Part shown: one piece after another, positions 43,383-55,420 of the stretch | Position numbering within the stretch: the first letter of the stretch is position 1 | Layout: the number at the start of each line of letters is the position of its first letter | Assembly (NCBI GenBank): GCA_024195585.1 | Contig: SWBL01000045.1 | Coordinates: 62,001 to 126,000, forward strand | Origin: Aureobasidium sp. EXF-3400 | Taxonomy: Eukaryota > Ascomycota > Dothideomycetes > Dothideales > Saccotheciaceae | DNA: 64,000 bases | Direction: 5' to 3' | Program-made: the position numbers and the translations under genes | Notes under the pieces: generated by a model | Databases searched by the model: none | Seen by the model: the letters and a program-made list of their open reading frames with translations, nothing else | What the model was told of the DNA's origin: nothing

Positions 43383-44316
43383 ATGGTGAAAGACTCTATC
43401 CTTACCTATCTCCCGCCTGGTTGGACAGAGGAGAGATACGAGAATGCCACTGACGATGACTGGGAAACCCTACCTGAACACGTAAGTTAAACATATGCTA
43501 TCTCATCTCTGACAATCATTGTGTTGACCAACCAGACAGGAAGCTGAACTGCTGTTCAAAAGAGAGAACGAAGAGAGAAAAGCAGCGTCGAGGGAAGCTC
43601 GTCAAGCCTTCAAGGATGGCATGATAGCAAAAGCTCAAGCTGCAGGTGCGCCTCCTCCAGAATTTCCTCCTGAGACAGACGACTCTGAGCCGGACTTCTT
43701 GGTCAAGCTTGTGGAGGAGAACCAATGGGATGACTTTGGGTTTCTCGTCTTTCGCACGTACTTTGGCAACGACACGCTCTGGGACCAATTCCGTGAATCA
43801 TGGGATTCACTCCTAGAACACGGGTTCGACACGGCTGATGAATCTGAGGGGTTCGATCGCATCCGTGACAAGCTTTTCATGAAAACTGTTGACGACGACA
43901 TAACCAACGGGACGAGTGCGGAAGGTGTCGCTTTTGCATATCGACTGTTCGCCGAGGACGATGACGAACTGGAGGAAGATGAAAGGCTCGAACCTGGACT
44001 GCGAACAAGAATGTGTCTCTTTGTCGACGAAGAATGCATGAGGTCTGTAGTGGAGCCAGGCTTAGATATACCGCCCTTCGTCAAGGCTGTCGATGTTGAG
44101 CTCGGCGCTGCTACACAGCAGAGACCTGGAGCCATGTTCCGAGTCGCTATTAAGGACCTGGTCACTCGCTTCTACCCTGCTCTGCACCTGTCCGAAATAA
44201 ACGACGTTGCTGACCTCCGTCCCCAGAAAGACGATGAGATCTGGACAAGATTGTCTTCAAGCTTCTATGGACATGCACAGCAAAAAGAACTCCAGCACGT
44301 CTTAGATGGAACATAG
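43383..44316 (+). CDS. Hypothetical acidic cytosolic protein
   Basis: Two exons: 43383-43481 and 43540-44316, with a 58-bp intron, 291 residues. The protein is strongly acidic with no signal peptide or membrane segment. It begins MVKDSILTYLPPGWTEERYE, has a charged coil-prone segment (LLFKRENEERKAASREAR, about 37-56), a Pro-rich linker (PPPEFPPETDDSEPDF) and then a domain with FGFLVFRTYFGNDTLWDQF and MCLFVDEECMRSV. I do not recognise the family; related-looking uncharacterised proteins are frequent in Dothideomycetes and Eurotiomycetes. The splice joins His33 to Glu34 in phase 0. Confidence 0.65.
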
Positions 44317-44695
44317 ATATCAGATGAACATAGTGGGCCGATAGACTGATAAGAGTCTCTCAAACTCGTGAATGTATGATCATGGAGCGTAGCACTACAT
44401 TCAAGCTTTTAGCTTCTGGGTGACTTCCCAGGCAATAACTCAAGCTTCAAGAAGAGAATGCGAGCTTCGAATGGTTGTAACTTGGAAATGTGTTTGGTGA
44501 TGTAGTGTCACATGTCAGTTGGGAGAACTTGAAGGTGAAGGACTGCGCCACAGTGACGTTGTGGAGCTTCCAGTTTCTCGCCGCCTTGAGGGGTACGAAC
44601 TCATCCACCAAAACGCTATCCACACCACGTCCTCCTCAATCATCTCTCAACACCACCTTCAACTCATAAACCAATCCTCACATACCTAATTCATC
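44317..44695. other. Promoter and leader of the RRM-metallothionein gene
   Basis: 379 bp. The last ~100 bp are CT-rich and ATG-free up to position 44696, as in highly expressed fungal genes. No other feature seen. Confidence 0.4.
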
Positions 44696-45743
44696 ATGTC
44701 GACCACCGTCAACGTCCAGAACATCTCCAGCCAGACCTCTGAGAAGGAGGTTCGCGACTTCTTCTCGTTCTGGTGAGTCGTGTCCTCTCAGCTCAATAGC
44801 CCAACATCGACTAACGCATCCTTCACAGCGGCAAGATCTCAAACATCTCTGTCACACCCGAGTCCAACTCCGCCGACGCCGTCAAGTCTGCTTCGGTCAC
44901 CTTCGAGAAGGAGTCGGCTGCAAAGACCGCTCTTCTCCTCGACAACACCCAGCTGGGAGCCAACCAGGTTCACGTCACCACTGTCGCATCTCTCGATGAA
45001 CTTTCTGGTGGAAAGCTTTCCGCTGCCGACGAGGAGCACTCCGGCGAAGACCTCTCTCAGGATGACAAGCCCCGCTCTCGCATCGTTGCCGAGTACCTTG
45101 CCCACGGCTACACCATCAGCGACAAGGCCATTGAACGCGCTCTTGCTCTTGATCAGCAGCACGGTGTCAGCGCTCGCTTCACCTCTACCCTCCAGCAGTT
45201 CGATGCCAAGTACCAAGCTACCGCAAAGGCTCAGGGCATTGACCAGAAGTACGGCGTTTCTGACAAGGGTGTCGCTGCCTGGTCTGGCTTGAACTCATAC
45301 TTCGAGAAGGCCCTCGGCACTCCCACCGGCCAGAAGCTCAGAAACTTCTACAGTCAGGGCAGCAAGCAAGTCCTCGATGTCCACAACGAGGCCCGTCACC
45401 TTGCCAACCTCAAGACTGGCAAGAACGATGTCCACTCTGTCGGAAACGGAAAGACCAAGTGTACGTTCTAGAATATCTGAAAGCAATCTTTACAATTTAC
45501 TGATGTGACATAGGCTCCTGCTCTAGCGACGCTGGTGCCTGCCCTTGCGCTCCTGGACACTGTGCCTGCTCCGGCTGTGCCAAGAACTCCGACAAGTCTT
45601 CTGGTGCCACCGCTGAGTCTGCTGACATGAAGGTCGTCTCGGAGGAGCCCAGAAAGACCAAGTGCAACTGCGGTGGTGCTGAGGGTAACTGCCCCTGCCC
45701 TGCCGGACAGTGCACTTGCAACGGTTGCGCTAAGGCTTCTTAA
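44696..45743 (+). CDS. Vip1-like RRM protein fused to a twin seven-cysteine metallothionein-like tail
   Basis: Three exons: 44696-44772, 44829-45460 and 45514-45743, 312 residues. Residues 1-80 form an RRM with VNVQNISSQTSEKEVRDFF (RNP2 side) and SASVTFEKESAAKTAL (RNP1 side), closest to the fungal Vip1 group. A helical, charged middle part (about 105-230) follows. The third exon encodes two modules with identical spacing, C-x-C-x6-C-x-C-x4-C-x-C-x2-C, separated by ~27 residues. Fourteen cysteines in this exon and almost none before it indicate metal binding; Neurospora copper metallothionein has the same order of seven cysteines with slightly shorter gaps. The role may be metal-responsive RNA binding. 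If intron 2 is retained, translation stops at 45469-45471 and the tail is lost. Confidence 0.85.
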
Positions 45744-46351
45744 ATGCTGAAGTTATGATGGACTCTGATGAAGAACAAAATTTTGCTTGGATGAGGCACA
45801 GGTGTTTACTTGCTTGCTCTTTTGGTGATTGATACCAGCGTGTCTATTCGCGCACCGTCAACGATTTTATGTAATGAATGAAAACAGTCTTCAACTATTC
45901 CCCAATCATGGCTGCCCTTCGTGGTCAAGCAAAGTGATGCTCGGGCTATCTGAATGTACAATTGTCTTCAGATCAGAATCGCGGTCAGCAGATCGCAATT
46001 GGCTCCTCAGAAGTACTGTTTCTCTGTTATCTCGTAGTATAATCGTGACAAAGGCAGTCAAAGACTGTCGTATTAATGGATTAAATCAAACAAAGAAAAA
46101 TTGGTTCGACGCCTCGAACGCGCCCAACGGCAAAAAATTTCTAGTTCGGGCCAAAAAGTGGCAACGCTTTGGAAAAGACATGTCAAGAACCTGGAGAAGA
46201 AGAGTCATTTCCACGTACATTAAAATGTTCTAGGTCGCTTACAAAGATACCCGGCTCTTACAGCTTTCCGCAAACTGTTTGATTGATTGATTGATTGATT
46301 TCCTTCAAGTCGCCTTGTGAGAGTGCTTTTTGCTCGATCTTCAATTCTGGA
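45744..46351. other. Spacer with a TTGA microsatellite
   Basis: 608 bp between the RRM gene and the permease gene, including a (TTGA)5 stretch at 46279-46300 just upstream of the permease start. No supported gene. Confidence 0.45.
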
Positions 46352-47917
46352 ATGGCTCTCACAATGAACGACCGCACCGTCAAGGAACCGGATACCAGGA
46401 TTACTGACGAGGAGAAAGGGCTTCCTGGACCTGTGAAAGACGCGGATGTAGAGGTTGCTCAATCATGGTCACTGAAGAAGTTTGCATCACTGGGAGTGGA
46501 GACTGGAGGTATTGTTCCCATTCCAGTGTCTGAGAGAACGAACACGAGAGTCCATGGAATATTTACGCTTTGGTTGACTATGAGTGTCAATTTGCTACCG
46601 TGAGTCCTCTCTTTCAGGTATGGGAACACGAACATGTTACTGACAGAATCAAGAATTGTTACTGGTATGACTGGACCGCTGGGCTACGGACTTGGACTCA
46701 GAGATTGCTCCTTGATCATTCTGTTTTTCAGTGTTCTGTGTACGATACCGGTTGGGTATCTGGCAACACTGGGCCCTAGGACCGGTATGAGGCAGATGAT
46801 TCAGGCAAGGTTCTCGTTTGGCTACTACCTCGTATCGGTGCCTGTCATTCTCAATCTTGCGACTCTTACTGGCTTCTGCGTCATTGACAGTGTTATTGGT
46901 GGTCAATCTCTGTCTGCAATTACCCATGGCCATCTGACGCCTGATGTGGGTATTGTGGTCATCGCCATTCTTGCCATGTTGGTCTGCTTCTGCGGGTTCA
47001 AGATTTTGCATCGTTATGAACGATTCGCTTGGATCCCAGCCCTGATCGCGATTGTTATTGCTACTGGAACGGGTGGCAAGCATCTGAGCAACCAGGTTGT
47101 CCAGCCAGTCCCTGAGGCATCTACTGTCTTGTCGTTCTCAGCACTTATTGCTGGGTTCCTCATTCCTTGGGCGGCGCTGGCTGGAGATTTTGCTGTCTAC
47201 ATGGTTCCCGAGGCTTCCAGCACCAAAGTTTTTGCTTACACTTATGGTGGACTGTTCCTACCGACAGTACCTCTGATGGTCCTCGGTGCTGCTATTGGAG
47301 GTGCATGCCCTAATGTGCCTTCCTGGCAAGCTGGTTACGATTCAACCTCTGTCGGTGGTGTCCTGGCAGCTATGCTCGAACCCGCAGGTGGCTTTGGCAA
47401 ATTCGTTGTCGTCCTGCTCGCCTTCTCACTTCTCGGAAATATTGCAGCAACCATGTACAGCATCACACTCAACTTCCAACTCTTGCTGCCTTGGATGGTC
47501 AGGGTTCCTCGCTTCTTGTTCGCGATTGTCATTACAGCCATTGTGATCCCTGTGGCCATTCGTGCCGCCACCAGTTTCTTCGACAACCTGGAAAACTTCA
47601 TCGGCGTCATTGGGTACTGGGCCTCTGCATTCGTGGCCGTGGTCGTTATCGAGCACGCTTGGTTCAGGAAATCAGATTGCTCAGCTTATTCTCATGAGAA
47701 GTGGGACAAGGCTAGTATGCTACCTAGCGGCATTGCTGCACTGGGAGCTAGTGTTTTGTCTTTTGCTTTGGTGGTTCCTTCGATGGCGCAGGTGTGGTAC
47801 ACAGGGCCGATTGCGAAGACGACTGGTGATATTGGGTTTGAGATGGCTTTTGTGGTCACAGGGCTGCTGTATGTGCCGCTCCGATACTTGGAGATCAGGA
47901 TACAGAAGCGAGTATAG
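46352..47917 (+). CDS. NCS1 family cytosine/purine permease, Fcy type
   Basis: Two exons: 46352-46599 and 46654-47917, with a 54-bp intron, 503 residues. The join gives the family stretch SVNLLPIVTGMTGPLGYGLG; the intron carries a TTACTGAC branch site. Other signatures are the RFSFGYYLVSVPVILNL helix, the GGQSLSAI segment, and FLIPWAALAGDFAVYM. The family comprises proton symporters for cytosine, adenine, guanine or hypoxanthine, and some members carry vitamin B6. The start is taken at 46352; an in-frame ATG at 46295 lies within the TTGA repeat region and is less likely. It is a different NCS1 branch from the permease at 11926. Confidence 0.88.
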
Positions 47918-48192
47918 ATCATAGATCATGTCAGTCTCGTATAAAAGTAATTATTGTCTGAAGACGTTCGCGACTCAATGAATACGTGTGCACGTGAAGT
48001 GTCGGTGATATAGACAGCATAAAAGTTATGCAATTCGAAGCTCCGACTTCCGTGCTTTCGGCATCGTCATGAGCAATCGCCATCTCTACAACAACTCCAT
48101 CACTGCCATCACAACTCGCCGTCGCTCACTGGCTATTACCCTTTGTCTGCATCCCTCATTTTCCCAGCGCCACACACATCAGATCGCCCAAA

Positions 48193-49418
48193 ATGGCGCT
48201 CGACACTTTCTTCCACAACAAGATCGAGAGCATGAAGCTCGAGATCATCCAGCGTCAAGCAGTCCTCCGCAGACTTGAAGCGCAAAGAAACGACTACAAC
48301 TCAAGAGTGCGCCTGCTGCGCGAGGAGCTGGGCTTGCTCCAGCAACCTGGATCCTATGTGGGTGAGGTCGTCAAGGTCATGAGCACAAAGAAGGTCCTGG
48401 TCAAGGTGCATCCCGAAGGCAAATACGGTACGTCCAAACAAGCCCGCCCTCACGCTGTGCGCTCTGCTGACTCTTTACGCCAGTCGTTGATGTCGCCGAC
48501 GATATCGACATGTCCAAGCTCACCGCCGGCAAGCGTGTCACTCTCCTCTCCGATTCATACAAGCTCTCGTCCATGCTTCCCTCATCCGTCGACCCTCTCG
48601 TTTCGCTCATGATGGTCGAGAAGGTGCCCGACAGTACTTACGACATGATTGGTGGTCTTGATGAGCAAATCAAGCAAATCAAGGAGGTCATCGAACTTGG
48701 TCTCAAGCACCCCGAACTTTTCGAATCGCTCGGTATCGCACAACCCAAGGGTGTCCTTCTGTACGGCCCTCCCGGAACAGGAAAGACGCTGTTGGCAAGA
48801 GCTGTGGCTCATCACACCGACTGCAAGTTCATCAGAGTTTCTGGTTCTGAGTTGGTGCAAAAATACATTGGAGAGGGTTCACGAATGGTCCGCGAGCTGT
48901 TCGTCATGGCACGAGAGCACGCTCCCAGTATCATCTTCATGGACGAGATCGACAGTATTGGTTCCTCGCGTGTTGAGGGCTCTAGCGGTGGAGACAGCGA
49001 AGTCCAGCGCACCATGCTGGAACTGCTCAACCAGCTCGATGGTTTCGAGCCCACCAAGAACATCAAGATCATCATGGCCACCAACCGTCTCGACATTCTG
49101 GATCCCGCCCTTCTCAGACCCGGTCGCATCGACAGAAAGATCGAGTTCCCCCCACCAACCGTCGAGGCTCGTGCCGACATCCTTCGCATTCACAGTCGTT
49201 CCATGAACTTGACCAGAGGCATCAACCTCACCAAGGTTGCCGAGAAGATGAACGGATGCTCAGGCGCCGAGCTCAAGGGTGTTTGCACAGAAGCCGGCAT
49301 GTTTGCCCTCAGAGAAAGAAGAGTTCACGTCACCCAGGAGGACTTTGACCTCGCAACCGCAAAGGTTCTGAACAGACACAACGACCAACAGGTTTCGCTC
49401 ACCAAGCTATGGAAGTAG
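48193..49418 (+). CDS. RPT6: 26S proteasome regulatory ATPase Rpt6
   Basis: Two exons: 48193-48427 and 48484-49418, with a 56-bp intron, 389 residues, the usual family length. An N-terminal coiled coil (about 8-50) precedes the OB domain, then the AAA+ module with Walker A GPPGTGKT (173-180), Walker B MDEID (231-235) and the second region of homology [20 protein letters not shown]. The C-terminus ends SLTKLWK, without an HbYX tail, as expected for Rpt6. The protein forms part of the hexameric ATPase ring that unfolds ubiquitinated substrates and opens the 20S gate, in nucleus and cytosol. Confidence 0.97.
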
Positions 49419-50917
49419 ACGGACAACACAACGCATGCAACGAAGGAACTGCGGCCTGTGTGCAACAGTGGAGTACGGAGTTTTGGGGGCTCTGGTAATT
49501 CGAGAAGAAAGCATGGCGCGGAATCTGTACCATAGAGAGCAAGCAGTGGCCACAATCAACGATTACACTTTGACGAACCAGTATGTCTTGACTCGAGTTT
49601 TTGCGTGCTGCTTGCCACATGTGCAGTTGAAGACGGCAATGAGTTTGATCCAGTCAAAGCATTTCCAAGGCAGTAAACATAGCCATGACACGATGATTAG
49701 ATGACACGACAACGCTCACATCACGCAGAACGCCCCCCTGATAATGCTGACAACGACTAAGCCAGGCTGCGACAAGAAGCCATCTTCTATTTCTAGATGG
49801 TAAGTAAGAACGGTCACATTGGACGACATGACGCGGATAATGACCGTTTGTCGCGTTGTGGCCAACTTGAGGCTGAGCAAGTCATGTTCGCCTTCCTTGA
49901 TTTCCTTCTCTGTCCGCGCAGGGCCCCAAAGTAAGCAGTGAGGTGCAGTCATACGCAGCAATGTCATAGAGTTGTCAAGGGGTAAAGTGGCTATTGTTGT
50001 TGGCAGCATCCGAGACAAATGGAGTAAGCCCCGTGGTCATGTGTGATGGTTGCTTTCGGACAGTTCAGCTGGGAATCTTGGCGCGATGTTGCAAGGGTCT
50101 GGTCTGGATCAGGGCATGGTGTGTGGCTGCTATGAAGAGGTTCCAGAGCGTTTTCTTTGTCGCAGCGAATGCATTCACGGGTCGGGAAAAAGAGGAGTAA
50201 AAGAACCAGACTTGAAGATCAGATAAGAGTTGAGAAGCACGCAGAGTAAAGAGTGCCGAGATGTTACATGTGGTTGAAGAGGTGCTTGAGCGTTTGGGGT
50301 AATTTATGTGACGATTGAATGGCGAATTTGCAAGAGGATACGAGAAAAAGGGTCTGTGGATAAGGCAAAGATGTGCAAGAGGCACGTGGACCCGGTTTTT
50401 TGTGTCTCTTTGTTCTGAACTGCGAACGAGTCGACATGTCAGCCTTCAGGGTCTAGAGATTGGGTTTGGGGTTTTTTTGCTGCAATCTCTAGCAGAAAAC
50501 ATGGATGAAATGCAGAAGAGGAAGAGGAATATTGATGAATAGTGATGTCTGGTATCAGCTTCATATGCAATGATATTCGCAGGGTGAGAGGTCGAGAGCG
50601 GGCGGTGCGACCTTTGGGATTGTTATTGGGAGCGCTTGGACGGGCTCTCGGATGATGTCACCAGAAGTTGGTCTGGGTCTTTCGAGGCCCACCTTTCACG
50701 CATCCACCCGAGCCTGTGGACAACTACACCCGTCAAGACTCTTACACATGGATTCTGTGCATATCAATCCCGTCGCCGCCTAGCCCCGACATCTGACCTG
50801 ACCAACATCACTCTGCGCGCCGTCTTCTGTCGCCTACATACCCTCTGCTCGCCCCCTTCTGCGTGAAAAATTACACCTACCCCCCAGAGACTCGCCGTCA
50901 GCCACATACGCAGCATC
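49419..50917. other. 1.5-kb spacer between RPT6 and phosphatase gene
   Basis: Carries the RPT6 3' UTR and the long promoter/leader of the phosphatase gene. The minus frame at 50065-50385 and plus frames at 50315-50866 have no domain. The phosphatase leader from ~50690 is C-rich. No gene supported. Confidence 0.4.
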
Positions 50918-53653
50918 ATGTCTGCGGCAAAAACCCCCGGCGCCCGTCCGCCGTCGACCAGCGCGCGCAGTATGGGTCCCTTGCTTCAATCACCGCAGCC
51001 CCATCGTGGCCATGTGCGCACACCCAGTCCAAACTACTTTGGCTTCCCTGCCCAGGACGACTCATACGACTCGGAATCAAACCACCACACAAGAAAGAAC
51101 TGGAGTCCTCCTTCATCCGCCGTGAGGTCGACGGCCGCCTTCTCGCCCACCGTCATGCCTGTCGACCAGAACCCCGACTTTGATGCTTTCCGACGTCAAT
51201 CCGAGAGCGTTGGCTTCAGCTTGGGCTCCCTGCATGAATTCGACTTCAAGAAGCCTGCACTGCCCTCTAATAGCAGCAACAGCCCCAACACCACCAACGC
51301 AAACAATAACAGCTTCTTTAACAACATCAACATCTCGGCCAGTCCAAAGCCTACGACAGAGCCGAGACAAATGCCTCCGATGGGTCGTGCTCCCTCTGGC
51401 TCAATATCAGGTGGACGTGCTCCTTCTGGTTCCATCTCAGGTGGACGCGCTCCTTCAGGGTCAATATCGGGAATGTCAGGTGGAAGAGCTCATTCGGGCT
51501 CCATCTCAGGTGCAGGTAATAACTCAAATCTCGATCCCGAATCTGCGTACCAAGGCCGTTCTCCAAAAAGACATCTTTCTAACGACGGGTCTTTTCCAGA
51601 CGGCCTTCGCCATGCTCCCGAACGCCCGAGCAGCCAGCCCAGGCTTAACATGCCTTTCAACCTGAACCTTCCTTCCCAACCCCAGTTCAAGCCTAGAGCT
51701 GAGACTGTTCCTGTGGCCGGTCCCTTGAACGATTCGACTTCTTTCATCACCCCCCAGCATCTGTGCAATCTGCTCGACTCCGCTGCCGAGGAGATTCTGA
51801 TACTGGATCTACGTGTCTCGACACAATACGCCGGTGCCCATCTCCATGGAGCTCTCAACTTGTGCATTCCTACCACTCTACTGAAACGTCCATCTTTCAA
51901 TGTAAACAAGCTGGCTGAGACCTTCAAGGACGATCCCGAACAACGCCAAAAGTTTGAAAACTGGAAGAGCAGTAAATATATTATCGTTTACGATTCGGCC
52001 TCATTCCAACTGAAGGATGCCACTACTTGTGTTAACACAATCAAGAAGTTTGACAGCGAAGGTGTGGAAGGAAAATGCTACATCCTCAAGGGCGGCTTTG
52101 CCGAGTTCGCCAAGAAGCACCCGTCGCATGTTCAGAGAGCAGGTGGTGCACCAAGTCGTGCTGGTGCTCCCATGTCGATGAAGCTGGACATGACAGGTCC
52201 TGAGATCGCTCCCGTCATCGGAGGTTGTCCTATGCCTGTCGAGAAGAACGCTGCCAACCCTTTCTTCGGAAACATCAGACAAAATATGGATCTCATTGGT
52301 GGTGTCGGTCAAATGGAACTCAAGCGCCCCTCACACTTGTCCAAGGATGCGCAAGACCACTTTCCGTCCTGGCTTCAATCAGCGTCTGAGGAGCAAGACA
52401 AGGGTGCTCGTGTGTCTGACAAGTTCCTACAGATCGAGAAGAGAGAACAGAAGCGCATGCAAGAAGCACTCTCAGGAAAGGTCTCGTATGGTTCTTCGCC
52501 CGCGCAGTCCGTGCCAAAGTCTAAGATTCAAATTGCTGGTATCGAGAAGGGCTCAAAGAACAGATACAACAACATCTGGCCCTTCGAGCACTCGCGCGTC
52601 AAGTTGCAGGACGTTCCTTCGCATGGATGCGACTACTTCAACGCTAACTACATCTCCTCGAAGCGTTCGCATAAGCGGTATATTGCTACCCAAGGACCCA
52701 TTCCTGCCACGTTTGCTGTGAGTTAGCCTCTTCCTTGCCTGTTTATGCAATATCTGACGCTGTAATAGGATTTCTGGAATGTTATTTGGCAACAAGAGAC
52801 CAGAGTGATTGTTATGCTTACAGCAGAGAAAGAGGGTGGCCAGGTCAAGGCACACAATTACTGGTCAGACAAGCAGTACGGACCCATCCGTCTCGAGTTC
52901 CTCTCCGAAAAGCGCGCTTCGTTGGACCCGGCAAAGATTAAGAGACATCGTCAACAACGTCCATCGATGAGTGGAAGAAAGTCCACTGATGGAGCTCCCC
53001 TCGCACGTATCGACACGACTGCCGAGAATGCAGCAAAGGACGACCAACCATATGTCATTGTCCGCAAGCTCGCGCTCCGACACGAGGGCTACCCATTCGA
53101 ACGCATGCGCGAGATCACACAACTCCAATACTCGAGCTGGCCCGACTTTGGTGCCCCAGCGCATCCGGCACATCTCTTGGGCTTGGTAGAGCAATGCGAC
53201 GCTGTCGTACACAGCACAACGCATTCCAGCCTGTCAGAACCGGATCCCCCAGAGGCACCGCCGATTGTCGTGCACTGCAGTGCTGGTTGCGGACGCACAG
53301 GCACATTCTGCACGGTAGCCAGCGTCATCGACATGCTCAAGCGACAAAGGACCTCGCGACGAAGACAATACCGCGACAGCTCGCCCATGCACATCGACAC
53401 ACGCCGAAGCTCTGTACAGATGAAAGACGACAGCGGTCCGTTCTTCTCCGCACCTGCCCCTCAACAACCTCAATCCTCAGAAGAAGACGAAGTAGATGGT
53501 AAATGGGTGGATGACGAAACTCAAGACTTGATTGAAAAGACGGTCGAAGAGTTCCGCAAGCAGAGAATCAGTATGGTGCAGAGTTTGCGCCAATTCGTGC
53601 TTTGCTACGAGAGTGTGATGGAGTGGCTTGTTGAGCAAGAGTCTGAGGATTAG
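50918..53653 (+). CDS. Protein tyrosine phosphatase with N-terminal rhodanese homology domain
   Basis: Two exons: 50918-52717 and 52769-53653, with a 51-bp intron, 894 residues. The long disordered N-terminus includes four GRAPSGSISG-type repeats (residues 156-198). A rhodanese/CDC25-like domain spans about 277-398; where a catalytic cysteine loop would lie (LKGGFAEFAKKHP) no Cys is present, so it is a binding module. The PTP domain has the WPD-loop D726 and the signature HCSAGCGRTGT with C770 and R776. The architecture matches yeast Ptp2/Ptp3 and S. pombe Pyp1/Pyp2, which dephosphorylate stress MAP kinases of the Hog1/Sty1 type via the rhodanese-side docking region. A long insertion (about 790-845) after the signature is rich in Ser/Arg. 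Confidence 0.92.
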
Positions 53654-54560
53654 ATGTCTGATACTCTGTGTACGACTATGGAAGCAATGGTGTTGTGAAT
53701 GTGGAAGTAAGGGGATTAGGGATGTATTTTTGATTAGAGAGTTGGAAGGTGTGTCACAAGCAACGAATGAGCATGCGAATGAAACGAAATGCATGTAGTG
53801 GGGTTAACAAATTATTTCTTCTTCTTTGGTTTATTTTTTTTTTCGATTCTCTTTCTCTTCCTTCAGATGTTCTTTTCTTGATGGTCGTGTGAGCGGGTTG
53901 AAGTGCAACAACATATGTTGCATGAGAGTAAAGTGTGCATACACGGTAGAAACGATTTGTATCTTTCGCACAGGGCGTCGTCTGTTCTGTGATATTGTTT
54001 TCATTTATTTTCGTGTTTCTTCATGTTAATTCTTGATATCAATGGTCATCTCACTTATTCGTGCAGGGAGATCAGTCTCAAAACCAAATCTGGCGTCTCA
54101 CTGCCATCAAGGCTCTAAGAAGGTTGATACGATATACAAGTAACGTTTTAGAGCTTACATAGGCTCAGATCAACGCTTACAGCATGTATATAACAGGTGA
54201 ATGGCCTAGTAGTGGACCTAGAAGCAATGGTATAAACAAAGACAGGGTGTCCCACCGAGCAAAAGACATGTGAAGGTGGTCCAAGCGCCAGACCGCAACG
54301 ATGTCACTGCCAATCGCGATCAATCACATTTGCGACTATAGTCTTCTACACCACACGCTTCCTCTACGGCATATCAGACCTCGGCGATCAATCTCAGAAT
54401 CACTCAACTCAGCACACCGAGAATCGCCTGCCTCATTTCCATCTATTCCGACCAGTCCTGTTCCATCTACACACGTCCACCACCTATCGCCAACACCAGC
54501 GACTGAAAGAGCAAGGAATATACAAGGCAGAACGTCTTAAATATACACACAACAACAACC
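53654..54560. other. Spacer between phosphatase and TRAPP subunit genes
   Basis: About 900 bp. It includes poly-T tracts near 53825-53845 downstream of the phosphatase and a leader before 54561. A 79-codon frame at 54301-54540 is Ser/Pro-rich leader sequence rather than a gene. Confidence 0.4.
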
Positions 54561-55420
54561 ATGGCAACAACAACATCACAAAACACAGATGCCTCATCAA
54601 ACCTTCAACCCCAAGTCGCAGCCTCAACCCTAGACTTCCTCCTCATAGAACTGGTTCCCTTAGCCCAACGCATAGCCACCGATCTGCACGCCAGAGACAC
54701 CGCTCTCCTCTCCTCATCGCTAGAAAGAAATGCAACCCTAAACACCTCCACCGCACCCACACCCCTCAAACCCACAGACCCCAGCATCGCCAGCGTAGCT
54801 AGAAGCACCACAGCCCCCGACTCCGACTCCGACTCCGACTCCTCCTCCCACTCCACCGCCATCTCAGACTCAGCAACCCACACCCTTTCCTCTCTCGGTT
54901 TCCGCGTGGGACTGGCGCTTATCGAATCCCTCTCCCTGCACTCAGCCCGTCCAACCACACCTCTAGATATGATTAAATTCATCTGTAAAGATTTATGGCA
55001 GGTGGTGTTTCGCAAACAAATCGATAATTTAAAAACTAATCATAGAGGCACGTTTGTGTTGACGGATAATAAGTTTTTGGCGCTGGGGAGGATGAGTGTT
55101 GATAGAGGCAGGGGGGCAAGGGGGTTGGAGGAGGCGTTGGGGGGTGCGCAGGCGGTGAGTTTGATTCCTTTGCGGCGGGATGGGATGGGGAGGGTGCAGC
55201 TTGCTTGCTTGATTGCTCGAGAACTGGCTTACTGATCTATCCCTACACCTTTGGTTTAAACATTACTGACTGACCGACTTTCGAACAGTTCCTATACTTC
55301 CCTTGTGGTATCATCCGTGGCGCTTTATCAGCATTCGGTCTCAACGTCACTGTACACGCAGAAACTTCTGAATTACCTCAAGCGGTGTTTCAAATCAGGA
55401 CCGTGGGGTCGAAACCATGA
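54561..55420 (+). CDS. TRS33: TRAPP complex subunit Trs33 (TRAPPC6/Bet3 family)
   Basis: Two exons: 54561-55154 and 55289-55420, with a 134-bp intron, 241 residues. Family features are the N-terminal FLLIELVPLAQRIA helix, the GFRVGLALIES segment, FICKDLWQVVFRKQIDNLKTN and RGTFVLTDNKF, and in the last exon FLYFPCGIIRGALSAFG with the typical C-terminal strand (VTVHAETSELPQAVFQI). Trs33 sits in the core of the TRAPP complexes that activate Rab GTPases Ypt1/Ypt31 at the Golgi. A disordered insertion with a run of DS dipeptides lies at about 88-98. If the intron is not removed the frame runs on for 26 codons and stops before the conserved last exon. Confidence 0.9.

Noticed and set aside
46279..46300. 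TTGA microsatellite as a regulatory element
   Set aside because: It is a plain short tandem repeat just upstream of the start; nothing else suggests function.
46649..47083. 144-codon minus-strand frame in the Fcy-type permease
   Set aside because: Antisense to conserved membrane helices; Asn/Asp-rich shadow.
54301..54540. Small Ser/Pro-rich protein upstream of TRS33
   Set aside because: Resembles leader/promoter sequence and shows no conservation features by eye.
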